64,000 nt of DNA from Candidatus Thorarchaeota archaeon (GCA_004524595.1 SDOA01000004.1:3143-67142); one strand, 5' to 3'. Shown: positions 1 to 9,250, counted from the stretch's first letter. Program-made: numbers and translations. The notes: generated by a model not told the origin, from the letters alone.

Positions 1-115
1 TCCCACGTTCCAATCGAGCTATATATGATTGAGAAACTCCGACCTCTATTGCCAACTCCGATTGAGTCAACCCAACATCTCGACGGAGTTTCTGGAGACT
101 TTCAGAAGTTATCAT
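1..115 (-). CDS. Helix-turn-helix (XRE family) regulator, N-terminal fragment
   Basis: Reading the minus strand from an ATG at 115 gives 38 codons that stay open to the window edge, so the gene is cut off at its C-terminal side. The visible peptide is a classic XRE/Cro helix-turn-helix: a basic LRR segment, then LTQSELAIEVGVSQ, then the recognition helix ending in ARLERG. In many archaea a protein with this start continues into CBS domains, but nothing beyond residue 38 is visible, so that is only a possibility. It is divergent from the S-adenosylmethionine synthetase gene, with about 120 bases between the two starts. Confidence 0.8.
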   Translation of the reverse strand, partial: MITSESLQKLRRDVGLTQSELAIEVGVSQSYIARLERG

Positions 116-234
116 TAAATTCATATATTCTCGATAGTAATAAAAATGTTTCGGAATATTATCTATGAGAATTACCAATGCAAAGTTATTTATGGAGCGA
201 TTTTCGCGCTTCTTGGAAAGACGAGTTGGTTATC

Positions 235-1434
235 ATGAATATACGAATAACACGCGGTGCCGGACCGTCTGTAGATAAATTAGAAGTTGAAATTGTCGAA
301 CGAAAAGGCAAAGGTCATCCGGACACACTCTGCGATAAAGCAGCTGAGGAGCTCTCAGTACGATTGAGTGAATACTATATGGAAGTCTTTGACCAGGTTC
401 AACATCATAATGTAGACAAAGTCCTTCTTGTAGGAGGACAGTCAAATGCCAAGTTTGGTGGGGGAGATGTTATTGAACCAATATACATTCTCATGAGTGG
501 GCGTGCTGTTGATGTTGTAGACAAGGACTACGAACGCCAGGTACCTGTTGGTAAATTTGCAGTTGAGCATACTCGTGATTGGTTAAGCAAAGACCTCCCA
601 CATCTGGATGTCAATTCAGATGTTATTATAGACTATAAGATTAGAGCAGGTAGCACTGATCTTGTTGGAAACTTTGACCTCGAGAGAGGAGTTCCACGAG
701 CCAATGACACTAGCTTTGGAGTGGGATATGCTCCCATGACACCAACTGAGTTGATAACTCTGGAATCAGAGCAATTGTTGAACAGCCCAAAGGTCAAAAA
801 ACAATGGCCGCAGATTGGTGAAGACATTAAAATCATGGGCACACGACTTGATGACAAAATCCATGTTCAAGTTGCTGCTGCTATCATCTCAAGTGAAACA
901 AAGGACAAGAACGAATATGCAAATGTAATGGAGGGTATCCGAGATCTCATTCTAGATTTGGCAGTCAAGATTACGGACATGGAAACTGAGGTCAGTGTAA
1001 ATACTGCAGACAGCCCAAAGGACAACCTATTCTATCTTACAGTGACAGGTACATCAGCTGAGCATGGTGATGATGGTCAAGTTGGTAGAGGAAACCGTGC
1101 TAATGGATTAATCACACCCTACCGTCCTATGACTCTTGAAGCTGCTGCCGGAAAGAATCCAGTGAGTCATGTTGGTAAGACCTATAATGTAGCGGCCAGA
1201 GAGATTGTTGAGCGTGTTTACAAGGAACACCCAGATTTATCACAAGTATACTGTTACTTGGTGAGCCAGATTGGCGCTCCTATTACTGAACCGAAAGCAG
1301 TAAATGTTGAAATTTTTGGTGAATGCGACCTCGATAAGATAAGAGGTTCAGTGGAATCCATTACGGAAGAAGTGATTGCCAAGTTACCACGTGTCTGGGA
1401 AGGCTTCGTTAAGAGACAATACCAGCTTTGGTAA
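235..1434 (+). CDS. mat: S-adenosylmethionine synthetase, archaeal type
   Basis: Makes S-adenosylmethionine from methionine and ATP in the cytoplasm. The protein belongs to the archaeal MAT family, which is distant from bacterial MetK. Near the N-terminus it has the family block EIVERKGKGHPDTLCD, followed by a glycine-rich GGQSNAKFGGGD segment, and later GTSAEHGDDGQVGRGNRANG and a C-terminal region rich in conserved positions. The reading frame is open from 178, but the start at 235 (MNIRITRG) gives 399 residues, matching the roughly 400 usual for the family; the extra 19 upstream residues look unlike the family. No strong Shine-Dalgarno is visible. A convergent hairpin terminator follows directly. 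Confidence 0.95.
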   Translation: MNIRITRGAGPSVDKLEVEIVERKGKGHPDTLCDKAAEELSVRLSEYYMEVFDQVQHHNVDKVLLVGGQSNAKFGGGDVIEPIYILMSGRAVDVVDKDYERQVPVGKFAVEHTRDWLSKDLPHLDVNSDVIIDYKIRAGSTDLVGNFDLERGVPRANDTSFGVGYAPMTPTELITLESEQLLNSPKVKKQWPQIGEDIKIMGTRLDDKIHVQVAAAIISSETKDKNEYANVMEGIRDLILDLAVKITDMETEVSVNTADSPKDNLFYLTVTGTSAEHGDDGQVGRGNRANGLITPYRPMTLEAAAGKNPVSHVGKTYNVAAREIVERVYKEHPDLSQVYCYLVSQIGAPITEPKAVNVEIFGECDLDKIRGSVESITEEVIAKLPRVWEGFVKRQYQLW

Positions 1435-1450
1435 TTTGCTCAAACAATGA

Positions 1451-1496
1451 AACGTGTAGGGTCTTTTTGAGAAACCCTACAACGTTCTCTCTTTTT
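1451..1496. terminator. Hairpin terminator between convergent genes
   Basis: AACGTGTAGGGT (1451-1462) pairs with ACCCTACAACGTT (1474-1486), a stem of about 11-12 base pairs with one bulge. It is followed by a pyrimidine-rich run with six T (to 1496). It sits between the stop of the synthetase gene and the stop of the convergent peptidase gene. Confidence 0.7.
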
Positions 1497-3478
1497 TAAT
1501 TATCAATTCCCAAGGACTTTAGGAAGGCATCACTGTTGGATTCGCGACCTAGAAAATCACGAACCATCTCATCTGGATCTCGACTTCCTCCAGGTGCAAG
1601 GATTTTAGTCCTATATTCATATCCTGTTTTACTATCCATAAATCCATTCTCTTCGAATTTTGTGAATATATCTTCAGCATATACTTTAGACCAGAGATAT
1701 CCGTAGTATCCTGCTTCATACCCTCCCATGAAATGAGCCATAGATGCCTCAGGAAATGTATTTTCAGGATGTGGAAAAAGTGTGATGTCTGTAAAGAATT
1801 TCATCCATTCACTTGTAATATCATCAATGACTTTAGTATGATACTGGATATCAATCAGAGAAAAGAAGACCTGCCGAAGCTGTAAGAGTCCGATATCCTG
1901 CAATTTGCCAGCTATCATCTTCTTCAGAAGTTCAGAAGGTAATTTTCTACTCGGATCCTCGTAGTGTCCTGAGAGTAGTGAGAGGACTTCCTCTTTCCAT
2001 GCCCAGTTTTCAAACATCATTGAGGGGGTTTCGATAAAATCAGGGAGGACTCCGTCAAGTCCGAAGCTTGAATAACTAGCATTGTTTGAGATGACATGCA
2101 TTAAGTGTCCAAATTCGTGAAAGAATGTTTCAACTTCTGAATGAGTCAAGAGCGATGGCTGATTACTTGTAGGTTTCTGGAAATTGGCAACCATCGAAGT
2201 TATTGGAAGGAGGGCTTTCTCATCATTAACACGACGATTAAGAAAATCAAATACTGCATAGTGCTTGTATTTCCCCTCTCTCGGAAAGAGGTCTAAGTAG
2301 AATACTCCTTTCGTCTTTCCAGTGACCTTGTCAAGAACTTTGAATTCACGAACATCTTTATGCCAGACATTCGGAGTTCTGGATTCGATGAATTCAAAAT
2401 CAAGGACTTTCTGATAGACTTCTAAGACTCCCCCAACAACTCGATCCATTGGAAAATATTTCTTGATCTCATTTTGATCAACAGTATACTTTTCCATCAT
2501 GAGAATCTCATGATAGTAAAACAAGTCCCACATCTCAAGTGTGACGCAATCAATTGGTACACCATGTTCTCTTGCCTTCAACTCTTTGAGAAAATCTAAT
2601 TCTTTTCTTGCAAGAGGAGAAAGTTTCACCTTGAGGTCATTCATAAAATCAAGAACACGTTGCGATGTCTTTGCCATTTTAATACTGATTTCAAAATCAG
2701 CAAAATTCTTGAACCCAGCAAGTTTGGCGAGTCTATCTCTCAATGCTAGAGTATCAGAGAGACGTTCACTGTTTTCCTTTCCTCCACGCTGATAGTATGC
2801 CAATGTGATCTTTTTCCTAGTTTCCGGATTCTTGGCATATGTTCTAACTGGAACATAGACTGGATAATCCAATGTGAGTTTGTAGTACTCTCCATCCTTT
2901 TCCAAACTCTCATAGATTTCAGGAGGTACCCCTTCAAGCTCTTCTATTGTACATGGAACTGTTGCAGTTATTTCATTGAGAACCCTGTTGTAGTCAGATT
3001 CAAGCACTGTGATATTATTGGATATCTCAAGAAACTCCTTTCTTTCATCATCTTCTAACGCTGCACCTTGATGGATGAATGTGTCCAGCGTGCGTTTTAG
3101 CAGCATCTGTTCCTCAGAACCAAGAGACTCTGTTTCAGGTTCAAGACGTTTCAAGACATCATAGAGATCTTTTCGCCCATAAATCTCATTGATGAATTTT
3201 TGATATTCTTTCTCAACATCATCACAGACGTCTCGCTGTGCCTTGTCAGCGGATACATATTTCATAAATGTAAGTGGACTCACAATCTCTCTAAAGCTAC
3301 CAAGTACTTCCTCAAATTTGTGCAGAGTCTCAAGACGCTCTTGTCCATGATTTGTTTTGGCAATCTCGTTCAGTTTCTTCCTTGCATCTACAATCGCTTC
3401 ATCCGCAATACTCCGAATCTTCTCGGGTTCTATAGTCCAATCTATTTTACGGATTACCCCTTCGTACGACATAGTCAC
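1496..3478 (-). CDS. M3 family zinc oligopeptidase (thimet oligopeptidase/oligoendopeptidase-like)
   Basis: Zinc metallopeptidase that cleaves short peptides in the cytoplasm. The HExxH zinc motif is HEFGH at residues 454-458, followed by LMHVISN. The downstream glutamate ligand lies in the FIETPSMMFENWAW segment, typical of the thimet-oligopeptidase branch. At 660 residues it has normal full family length, with a long helical N-terminal half and no signal peptide. Its end abuts the shared terminator with the synthetase gene. A T/A-rich TATA-like element lies only about 20-25 bases upstream of the ATG, which would fit a leaderless or very short-leader transcript; this is inference. Confidence 0.93.
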   Translation of the reverse strand: MTMSYEGVIRKIDWTIEPEKIRSIADEAIVDARKKLNEIAKTNHGQERLETLHKFEEVLGSFREIVSPLTFMKYVSADKAQRDVCDDVEKEYQKFINEIYGRKDLYDVLKRLEPETESLGSEEQMLLKRTLDTFIHQGAALEDDERKEFLEISNNITVLESDYNRVLNEITATVPCTIEELEGVPPEIYESLEKDGEYYKLTLDYPVYVPVRTYAKNPETRKKITLAYYQRGGKENSERLSDTLALRDRLAKLAGFKNFADFEISIKMAKTSQRVLDFMNDLKVKLSPLARKELDFLKELKAREHGVPIDCVTLEMWDLFYYHEILMMEKYTVDQNEIKKYFPMDRVVGGVLEVYQKVLDFEFIESRTPNVWHKDVREFKVLDKVTGKTKGVFYLDLFPREGKYKHYAVFDFLNRRVNDEKALLPITSMVANFQKPTSNQPSLLTHSEVETFFHEFGHLMHVISNNASYSSFGLDGVLPDFIETPSMMFENWAWKEEVLSLLSGHYEDPSRKLPSELLKKMIAGKLQDIGLLQLRQVFFSLIDIQYHTKVIDDITSEWMKFFTDITLFPHPENTFPEASMAHFMGGYEAGYYGYLWSKVYAEDIFTKFEENGFMDSKTGYEYRTKILAPGGSRDPDEMVRDFLGRESNSDAFLKSLGIDN

Positions 3479-3669
3479 TCGAAAATAACCTTTGATTTTT
3501 AAGGCTGACCTTCCAGGCTATCATGATTGATTCTACGGGTCATCTGAATCAATTCTAAATCGCGGACTATCCTGTAACATGTTTTTTAAGGACTCAAGTA
3601 TAGATTCCAGTCAGGTCAACTTTAGTAATGATACTATAGAGTTGAAAATACTTCAGGAGAAATAATAGC

Positions 3670-4230
3670 ATGGGTAAAGTAACAGACCCAATTGCCAAGC
3701 GAATCAGAAAGAAGGCAGCCAAGGATATCAAAGGTGGCGTCTTTGGTAAAATCACCCATTACATCCCCGGATGGCATGGTTATCAAGAAAAGAACGAAAG
3801 ACGTGCCGCAGATAAGGTCCTCCGTGAATTTATAGCAGACCAACTCCGTCTTGTGAAGCAAGATCTAGAGAAACTGCAGATGATGGTCGTTGATTATAAT
3901 CTCAGCAAGACCTGGGAGACCTTCGACAGGATGCTTAATCTGACTGATAAGATTGAGAGCGCTATCCGTTATGCAGATTATGGATATGCTGCATGGGGTA
4001 GTAAAGAAAAGATCAATGAGAAAGAACTTGACCAGATGTACGAGTTCGATGCAGTCCTCATTGAAGACATCGGTGAGATCAATGATGTAGTTGAAGAGTT
4101 CCAGAGTCAGATGAACCAAGGAAAGTTCGATGATGCTTGGAATTATACCTACAGAATGTGGACTATCATGCAGCGTCTCGAAGAGAAATGGGCTCAGAGA
4201 GAGGGCTACATGAAAGGATACCAAGACTAA
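3670..4230 (+). CDS. Helical protein of unknown function
   Basis: I do not recognise a characterised family. The 186 residues are mostly predicted helix, with a basic N-terminus, a short glycine/proline segment IPGWHGYQEKNERR at about residues 33-46, and then three amphipathic helices rich in Glu, Lys, Met and Tyr. The phrase PGxxGYxEKxxRR followed by ADKxLR recalls uncharacterised prokaryotic proteins found near SPFH/zinc-ribbon proteins; such a protein is encoded 4 kb away at 8319, but that link is recollection. No signal or membrane segment is seen. The start is supported by AGGAGA at 3655-3660, nine bases upstream of the ATG. A strong hairpin terminator follows, so it is probably monocistronic. 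Confidence 0.85.
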   Translation: MGKVTDPIAKRIRKKAAKDIKGGVFGKITHYIPGWHGYQEKNERRAADKVLREFIADQLRLVKQDLEKLQMMVVDYNLSKTWETFDRMLNLTDKIESAIRYADYGYAAWGSKEKINEKELDQMYEFDAVLIEDIGEINDVVEEFQSQMNQGKFDDAWNYTYRMWTIMQRLEEKWAQREGYMKGYQD

Positions 4231-4240
4231 TCTAATTACT

Positions 4241-4264
4241 ATTCCGGGGCATACGCCCCGGAAT
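4241..4264 (+). terminator. Hairpin terminator
   Basis: Perfect 10-base-pair stem ATTCCGGGGC (4241-4250) and GCCCCGGAAT (4255-4264) with a four-base loop, starting 10 bases after the stop of the preceding gene and followed by a pyrimidine-rich stretch. It is one of the most GC-rich short elements in the window. Confidence 0.75.
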
Positions 4265-4334
4265 CTCATTCTTTCTGAAGGACAAGACACCTAGTTCAAC
4301 TCACAGATGACATTCCGTGTTGCTTTGTAGGTCA

Positions 4335-4820
4335 TCATGCATGAAATTCAGTTGCAGCAGAGCCTACTCCTGTTATTTCGGATTCGCATGGCACTATAAC
4401 ATCACGAACAGTGAATCTTCGCAGTAGAATTGCAATGAGACCAACAATTGGCACTGGAATATGCAATGCAATTGGCACTGCAAGTCCAAAAAATAGTATG
4501 AGAAGAAACTGGATTATCCAAACACTTGCCACTTTTTTCAAATACTCGAACCTATTCGATTTTTGCTCCCTAACCTGATCAAAAGCTATTTTGGCTATGT
4601 ATAATCCTGGACCCCAAAATAGGAGATACAACAGACCATCGAAGTATATAGTGAGAAAACTGGATTCATCAAGCATTGAATAGTGCCAGAAGGAGCCCAT
4701 AACGCGTAAGTACATCCTTCCAAAAGGGAAGTACTGAATGACTATCATCCAAGGAGTAATTATACTCAGGATAAAAAGAAGCCAAGCTATCTTCTGTGTA
4801 TAGCGAACCTGCATCCCCAT
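4335..4820 (-). CDS. Small membrane protein, unknown
   Basis: 161 residues with three or four hydrophobic segments: near residues 10-28 (AWLLFILSIITPWMIVI), 60-78 (YFDGLLYLLFWGPGLYIAKIA) and 98-133 (a long VWIIQFLLILFF stretch plus a second span). A basic loop follows. No conserved catalytic motif or known family was recognised. It lies downstream of the zinc-ribbon gene at 4897 on the same strand with a 76-base gap, so cotranscription is possible but not shown. Confidence 0.7.
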   Translation of the reverse strand: MGMQVRYTQKIAWLLFILSIITPWMIVIQYFPFGRMYLRVMGSFWHYSMLDESSFLTIYFDGLLYLLFWGPGLYIAKIAFDQVREQKSNRFEYLKKVASVWIIQFLLILFFGLAVPIALHIPVPIVGLIAILLRRFTVRDVIVPCESEITGVGSAATEFHA

Positions 4821-4896
4821 TCATCCCATGATGCTTTCGTGTTATTATAATATAAGGATTGACGTCCTAATTGCTGACTTTTCAGATCACTAATAA

Positions 4897-5172
4897 TCAT
4901 TTGACACCAAGGTCTTTAAGAGCTTGTCGAATAAGTCTTACGTTTATCAGTTGATTGCAATATTGACAAGTGAATGAATCTGGACCTATCCATTCGATTC
5001 CACTGGCGAAATTCAGTAGACTCCCACACCGCGGACACTTTAAATTCCTACTAGTTGTAGAAGAGAGAAACGTACGTGTTATAGATGTGAATCTCGGAGC
5101 GGTATACACTTGATGCGAATCATCGCCGCCAGATTCTTGAGTGATTGTATTTGATTGATATTCCCTCTTCAA
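4897..5172 (-). CDS. Small zinc-ribbon protein
   Basis: 91 residues. The C-terminal half has one treble-clef or ribbon-like pair, CPRCG and CQYC, separated by 21 residues, so a single zinc-binding ribbon is likely. The N-terminal half is Ser/Thr-rich and probably disordered. The frame begins at a TTG at 5172; no ATG is available before the zinc motif, so the start is uncertain. Such stand-alone ribbons are common in archaea, and no specific role can be assigned. Confidence 0.6.
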   Translation of the reverse strand: MKREYQSNTITQESGGDDSHQVYTAPRFTSITRTFLSSTTSRNLKCPRCGSLLNFASGIEWIGPDSFTCQYCNQLINVRLIRQALKDLGVK

Positions 5173-5288
5173 TCCTTGACACCTATCCTAGGGAGTGAAC
5201 TATTGTACTATAAGACTGTGCAATACACAGACTCAGAAAGGAAATTGATTGTCTATTACTATGACATCAGCTTGAAGATAAAGAGAAA

Positions 5289-5314
5289 GGAAAAGGAGGG
5301 AGAACTCCTTTTCC
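5289..5314 (-). terminator. Hairpin terminator
   Basis: GGAAAAGGAG (5289-5298) and CTCCTTTTCC (5305-5314) form a perfect 10-base-pair stem with a six-base loop. Read on the minus strand it is followed by a T/C-rich tract, so it fits termination of the membrane protein gene ending at 5330. Confidence 0.65.
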
Positions 5315-5329
5315 ATATTGTAGAGGTTA

Positions 5330-6163
5330 TTACTCAAACTTCTTAGCAATCTTACCCATACCATAGATGAATAAGATAATCAATAGAATGGCTCCAAGGT
5401 TGGAGATTCCAATGGTCCAGAGACCTGCAAAGAAGTCCATAGATGCAGATGTTCCGAAGGTGTAGCCCCATGGATTTGTCAATGGATATACAGATCCATT
5501 GTATAAGATTCCAAGTAGGAATACAAGCACCATCAACATGTAGAAGATCTTAGCAAGATCTCCAAAATAGCCACCAATCTTCTCGCCCAAGAACATCTTG
5601 AAGATGTTAAAGAGTCCGTATATCATAAGACACACAGCAAAGGCAATCATGATTGCGCCGCCCATGAAGATAAACTGGGGCATGATATGATTAGCACTAG
5701 TAGCACCGATCATTGCATTGATATCAAATTCAGCATAGAAAGCAATTGCTAATACCAAGAGTAAGCCCTTCAAGAAGTGAAAAACGTTCTTGATGAAGTC
5801 CCAGTTACCCATCCTATTCTCCAAGAATGGTCCAATGAAGAATAGAATACCAACAATGAGAATTAACACTGCGGTAATAGCCTCGTAGGTAATACCACCT
5901 AGTGGTACTACTAACCAAATCACAGAATTTACTATCAGAGCAAGGCCCAAACAGAACCATGCCATGTTTTCTTTTCCAATTGCATAATACATTGGAAATA
6001 GAAGCCCGATAACTAGAGTAAAGTAATAGACCCAAATCCATGCAGGCTGCGCTAGCATTGCAAAGGACAGGAATGTCCAAGGCATGTAAATCAAATAGAA
6101 TAATGCTAGAGCAATAGCTGACATGTACTGAACTATTGTCTTTACATCATATTCTTGACTCAT
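5330..6163 (-). CDS. Polytopic membrane protein, unknown
   Basis: 277 residues with about eight hydrophobic transmembrane segments separated by short loops, and a C-terminal basic tail (GKIAKKFE). No transporter or enzyme signature was recognised. The frame is open to 6361, but the ATG at 6163 (MSQEYD) is preceded by a clear AGGAGA at Shine-Dalgarno distance, and the extra 66 residues upstream look non-native, so the shorter form is chosen. Hairpin terminator immediately downstream. Confidence 0.8.
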   Translation of the reverse strand: MSQEYDVKTIVQYMSAIALALFYLIYMPWTFLSFAMLAQPAWIWVYYFTLVIGLLFPMYYAIGKENMAWFCLGLALIVNSVIWLVVPLGGITYEAITAVLILIVGILFFIGPFLENRMGNWDFIKNVFHFLKGLLLVLAIAFYAEFDINAMIGATSANHIMPQFIFMGGAIMIAFAVCLMIYGLFNIFKMFLGEKIGGYFGDLAKIFYMLMVLVFLLGILYNGSVYPLTNPWGYTFGTSASMDFFAGLWTIGISNLGAILLIILFIYGMGKIAKKFE

Positions 6164-6460
6164 TTTAAATTTCTCCTTTGGCCCGAAGGACCACGCAATT
6201 GGCTCGATATAGGTTAAAGTAGTATAAATCAATGTTGCTTTTGTGAAATTGCATTCGACAAATGCCGAACAAAAAGAGCTATATGCATGCTTTTTTGACA
6301 CCTTTTTGGCGCGATATGGAGATATTACCACTGATCCTGATATATTGGGCCTCATCTTCATTTTTTGCTAATAATTGAGAAACTCGTTCCTTAAAATCAT
6401 CGTAACAAAATAAGTGTGAGTTAAATAGACCTTTATTGCCTAAATTGTAGGTGCGCACGA
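6164..6460. other. Intergenic region between divergent genes
   Basis: About 300 bases without a convincing gene, between the minus-strand membrane protein and the plus-strand gene at 6461. It presumably carries both promoters. T-rich stretches occur near 6290-6310, but I see no repeat, RNA gene or clear operator. Confidence 0.5.
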
Positions 6461-6835
6461 GTGTATCAGCGATATTCAACTGATAAACCCGAAGAACATG
6501 AATTCTCGTTATCATCTCATTGTACTCGCTTTTTGAATGAAGCTAAATTCATGACCGGGTTGCTTATGCAAGATGCAACCAATCAACTTGACAGAATTGA
6601 GATTCTCAATCAACAAAAGAACATACAGAATGCAATAGAGTCCATCTGGCAAGGAGTAGAAGAGGGATACATACGAGTGCGTTCAATTGCTGTCCTTCGC
6701 GCAGTCAGAAAAGTTTCTTGTCCTGATATCGAGAATCGTCTTAAAAGTCCAAATATCGACCACGCCCGTATCATCAAAGACCTGCGTCTGCTCATCAATA
6801 CGTTTGAGTACATCATTAAACCGGAACCTGCTTGA
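6461..6835 (+). CDS. Hypothetical helical protein
   Basis: 124 residues starting at GTG. It is largely helical and mixed charge, with no membrane segment, cysteine motif or recognised domain. The codon pattern looks coding (acidic/basic alternation, few rare codons), and the reading frame ends 53 bases before the hydrolase gene on the same strand. The GTG start lacks a good Shine-Dalgarno, so the N-terminus is uncertain. Whether it is a partner of the hydrolase cannot be told. Confidence 0.55.
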   Translation: MYQRYSTDKPEEHEFSLSSHCTRFLNEAKFMTGLLMQDATNQLDRIEILNQQKNIQNAIESIWQGVEEGYIRVRSIAVLRAVRKVSCPDIENRLKSPNIDHARIIKDLRLLINTFEYIIKPEPA

Positions 6836-6888
6836 TACCAGAGAGAAAGACTCATTCATTCCTTTTACATCATTGATACTTGGTAGAA

Positions 6889-7644
6889 ATGAAGATAACA
6901 ATGCTGGGAACAGGAACATCTTATCCAGATCCTGAGAGAGTACAGTCAGGAATTCTCATTGAACTTGAGAACGATAGAATTCTATTTGATATCGGGGCAG
7001 GCACCTATTTTCGAATGAATCAACTAGAAATTGACCTGAAGACCATAAGCTCAATTTTTATCACACATTTTCACATTGACCACTGCTCTGATTTCTTAAT
7101 GCTATGTCAGAGCTTGTGGTTATCCGGTGATGATAGACAGTTGGATGTCTATGGACCACCTTTCATCATACCATGGTTTAGAGGGATTTTTGATATAACC
7201 TACACGTATGCTCGTGACCGTTTATCACTCTCGTCGAGTGTTCTTTATGAAAATGTTGCTATTCAAGTAGGAGATGCTTTGATATCAAATGTACCTACAA
7301 TTCATGGCACAATGGATACACGGGCTTTGAAACTTGAAGCAGAGGGTAAGGTCTTTGTCTATTCTTCAGATACAGCCCCATGTAAAGATGTCATCAACCT
7401 AGCGAAAGGAGCAGATGTTCTTGTTCACGAATGCAATTGGTTGGATGGACCACATCCAGAGGGGGTGCATACTACACCAAGTCAATTAACTGATATTCTT
7501 GAAGAAGTCCAGCCACGTAAGGTCATTTTGACACATGTATCTCCAGAAGTTGTAAAGAATAGCAACAAAGTAGTTGATATTGTGAATCGTAGAACTGATG
7601 CAGAGGTCTTCTTTGGACAAGATTTATTGTCAGTCACTCTTTAG
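6889..7644 (+). CDS. Metallo-beta-lactamase-fold hydrolase (RNase Z-like)
   Basis: 251-residue cytoplasmic metal-dependent hydrolase. The N-terminal MKITMLGTGT strand is typical of the RNase Z/PhnP-like branch. The dinuclear metal motif is HFHIDH at residues 60-65, and later ligands appear in NVPTIHGT, SSDTAPC, HECNW and LTHVS segments. The family includes tRNA 3'-processing RNase Z and phosphodiesterases; the substrate here cannot be fixed. An in-frame TTG lies three codons upstream, but ATG at 6889 fits the family start. Its stop overlaps the stop of the convergent membrane gene by four bases. Confidence 0.88.
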   Translation: MKITMLGTGTSYPDPERVQSGILIELENDRILFDIGAGTYFRMNQLEIDLKTISSIFITHFHIDHCSDFLMLCQSLWLSGDDRQLDVYGPPFIIPWFRGIFDITYTYARDRLSLSSSVLYENVAIQVGDALISNVPTIHGTMDTRALKLEAEGKVFVYSSDTAPCKDVINLAKGADVLVHECNWLDGPHPEGVHTTPSQLTDILEEVQPRKVILTHVSPEVVKNSNKVVDIVNRRTDAEVFFGQDLLSVTL

Positions 7645-8090
7645 AAGAAGTCTTTTCTAGGACCCCACATTCTCTTGATATTTGCCATTCCAAAAACACC
7701 TCCCATGATAAAGAGTGGTGTCCAAGAGGTCAGATCACGAAAATCGGGTAAGATGAGAGGTGTCAGACTCTGAGTGAGAGCAATACCATTAATGACAAGA
7801 ATGAGAAAGAAGACCATCGAGTAACCAAGATTTACAACAGCTGCCTGTTTCGCAAATTTGTAATCATATTTTTGAATTACATATACTGTATCCCTGAATA
7901 GGCGAACAACAAAGAAGAGCATGAAAGTGATGACTCCAATGAATCCCCGTTCAAGATAGTAGATTAGGTATGTCAAAACTACAATGATGGTATAAAAGAG
8001 GTAGTTCACTAAGGGATTGAATGGACGTGGGGTCGGTCGTTGACTCTTTGGTTCAGTTTCATCAGAAGTAGGAGGGCTCTCGTTATTCAA
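7641..8090 (-). CDS. Small membrane protein, unknown
   Basis: 149 residues: a polar, proline/serine-rich N-terminal 25 residues, then four hydrophobic segments (around 28-46, 50-65, 85-105 and 122-137) and a basic C-terminus. No family recognised. Begins at TTG with no better in-frame start. Its last four bases overlap the end of the convergent hydrolase gene (TTAG shared). Confidence 0.65.
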   Translation of the reverse strand: MNNESPPTSDETEPKSQRPTPRPFNPLVNYLFYTIIVVLTYLIYYLERGFIGVITFMLFFVVRLFRDTVYVIQKYDYKFAKQAAVVNLGYSMVFFLILVINGIALTQSLTPLILPDFRDLTSWTPLFIMGGVFGMANIKRMWGPRKDFF

Positions 8091-8318
8091 AGTTTACACA
8101 CACTCTTCGCACAATCATTCACTAATAATTGACTGCTTGCCAGCAACCAATACGAATTCTGATTCTTTCACGCAGTCACTGATAACTGTAACTAAATGGG
8201 AATTGAAATGAAATTATAGACAGGATAGAGAGGTTTGAATTAACCATGTCAATGTTTAAAACGTCTAACAACTCTATCCATCCTAGAGCTCGATACAAAA
8301 TTACCGAGTCGATGTAAT

Positions 8319-9200
8319 ATGGCAGATGCAATTGAATGGACTAATGCCAGTCCTGATCACATAGTCTGGAGATATCCAGACAACAGAATTAGTTGGGGTT
8401 CGCAACTCATTGTAATGGAGAACCAGGCAGCCATCTTCTATAGAGATGGTCAAGCTCTGGACACGTTCCTTGCGGGCCGCCACAAGTTAACCACGAGTAG
8501 CATGCCCAGCCTTGTTGGATGGTTACAGAAGAAAATAAAGGGTGATGTCTTTGAGGCAACCTGTATCTTCATCGCTAGGTCCCAGTTCCAAGGAAAGTTT
8601 GGTGGAAGAGGGCAGACAAGCGATCTAGCCCCACTCATGTTCCATGGTAACTTCTGGTTCAGAGTCAAGGAGCCAAAGATCTTCGTTATGGAAGTCGTTT
8701 CTAATCAGAACGCGTTCTCAACTCAGAAGATCAATGATTTCCTCCGCTCTTTCATGAACGAGAGAATCATTGATGAGTTCGCACACTATGACCTCCAGGC
8801 TGTCTTCACACAGCTTGATGAGACCTCATTAAAGGTCAAAACACAGGTCCGCATGAACTTTGAGAGAATTGGTCTTGAACTAGTTGATTTGAAGTTTGAA
8901 GGCATAGACACGACCGAGAAGTATCGTGAGCGGCTCTTCTTCATGAAGACCGGTGGCGTGAGTGGATCCCAGTTGTTGGGTTCAGAGACAGTCAAGTCTT
9001 CAGCTGAATCATTAGGTAAGAGCCCAGGTGCAGGCTTCGGCGCAGGCATGGGCTTTATGGCAGGTGCTGCGGGTATGATGGGCGCTGGTGGACAGCAACA
9101 AGGCGGAGCGGCCCCAGCAGGTGCAAAGTTCTGTCCGAACTGTGGAACTGCATTGAGTGGCGCAAAGTTCTGTCCGAACTGTGGTACAAAAGTAGGATAA
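8319..9200 (+). CDS. SPFH/band-7-like protein with C-terminal double zinc ribbon
   Basis: 293 residues. The first ~205 residues match the SPFH-like family sometimes labelled virion core protein: IVWRYPDNRISWGSQLIVMENQ-type beta strands, a GRHKLTT turn, and a long helix with FMNERIIDEF. A flexible Gly/Ala/Met/Gln linker (about 215-268) leads to two near-identical ribbons, AKFCPNCGTAL and AKFCPNCGTKV. SPFH proteins form oligomeric scaffolds, often at membranes; no transmembrane segment is seen here. Function in archaea is not established. A strong terminator follows. Confidence 0.88.
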   Translation: MADAIEWTNASPDHIVWRYPDNRISWGSQLIVMENQAAIFYRDGQALDTFLAGRHKLTTSSMPSLVGWLQKKIKGDVFEATCIFIARSQFQGKFGGRGQTSDLAPLMFHGNFWFRVKEPKIFVMEVVSNQNAFSTQKINDFLRSFMNERIIDEFAHYDLQAVFTQLDETSLKVKTQVRMNFERIGLELVDLKFEGIDTTEKYRERLFFMKTGGVSGSQLLGSETVKSSAESLGKSPGAGFGAGMGFMAGAAGMMGAGGQQQGGAAPAGAKFCPNCGTALSGAKFCPNCGTKVG

Positions 9201-9211
9201 TCAAGTAAGAT

Positions 9212-9250
9212 TGGTTGGGTAGTTTTGCCCAACCAGTTCTTGTTTTTTAG
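9212..9250 (+). terminator. Hairpin terminator with T-run
   Basis: TGGTTGGG (9212-9219) pairs with CCCAACCA (9228-9235), an eight-base-pair stem, followed by GTTCTTGTTTTTT. It starts 11 bases after the stop of the SPFH-like gene. Confidence 0.75.

Noticed and set aside
3865..4290. 141-codon open frame on the minus strand
   Set aside because: It lies opposite the helical protein at 3670, reads through its terminator hairpin and has no family-like content; it is a shadow frame.
6889..7644. Naming the hydrolase as RNase Z (rnz)
   Set aside because: The HFHIDH motif is shared by several subfamilies, and I could not see a clear RNase Z exosite arm; kept as RNase Z-like.
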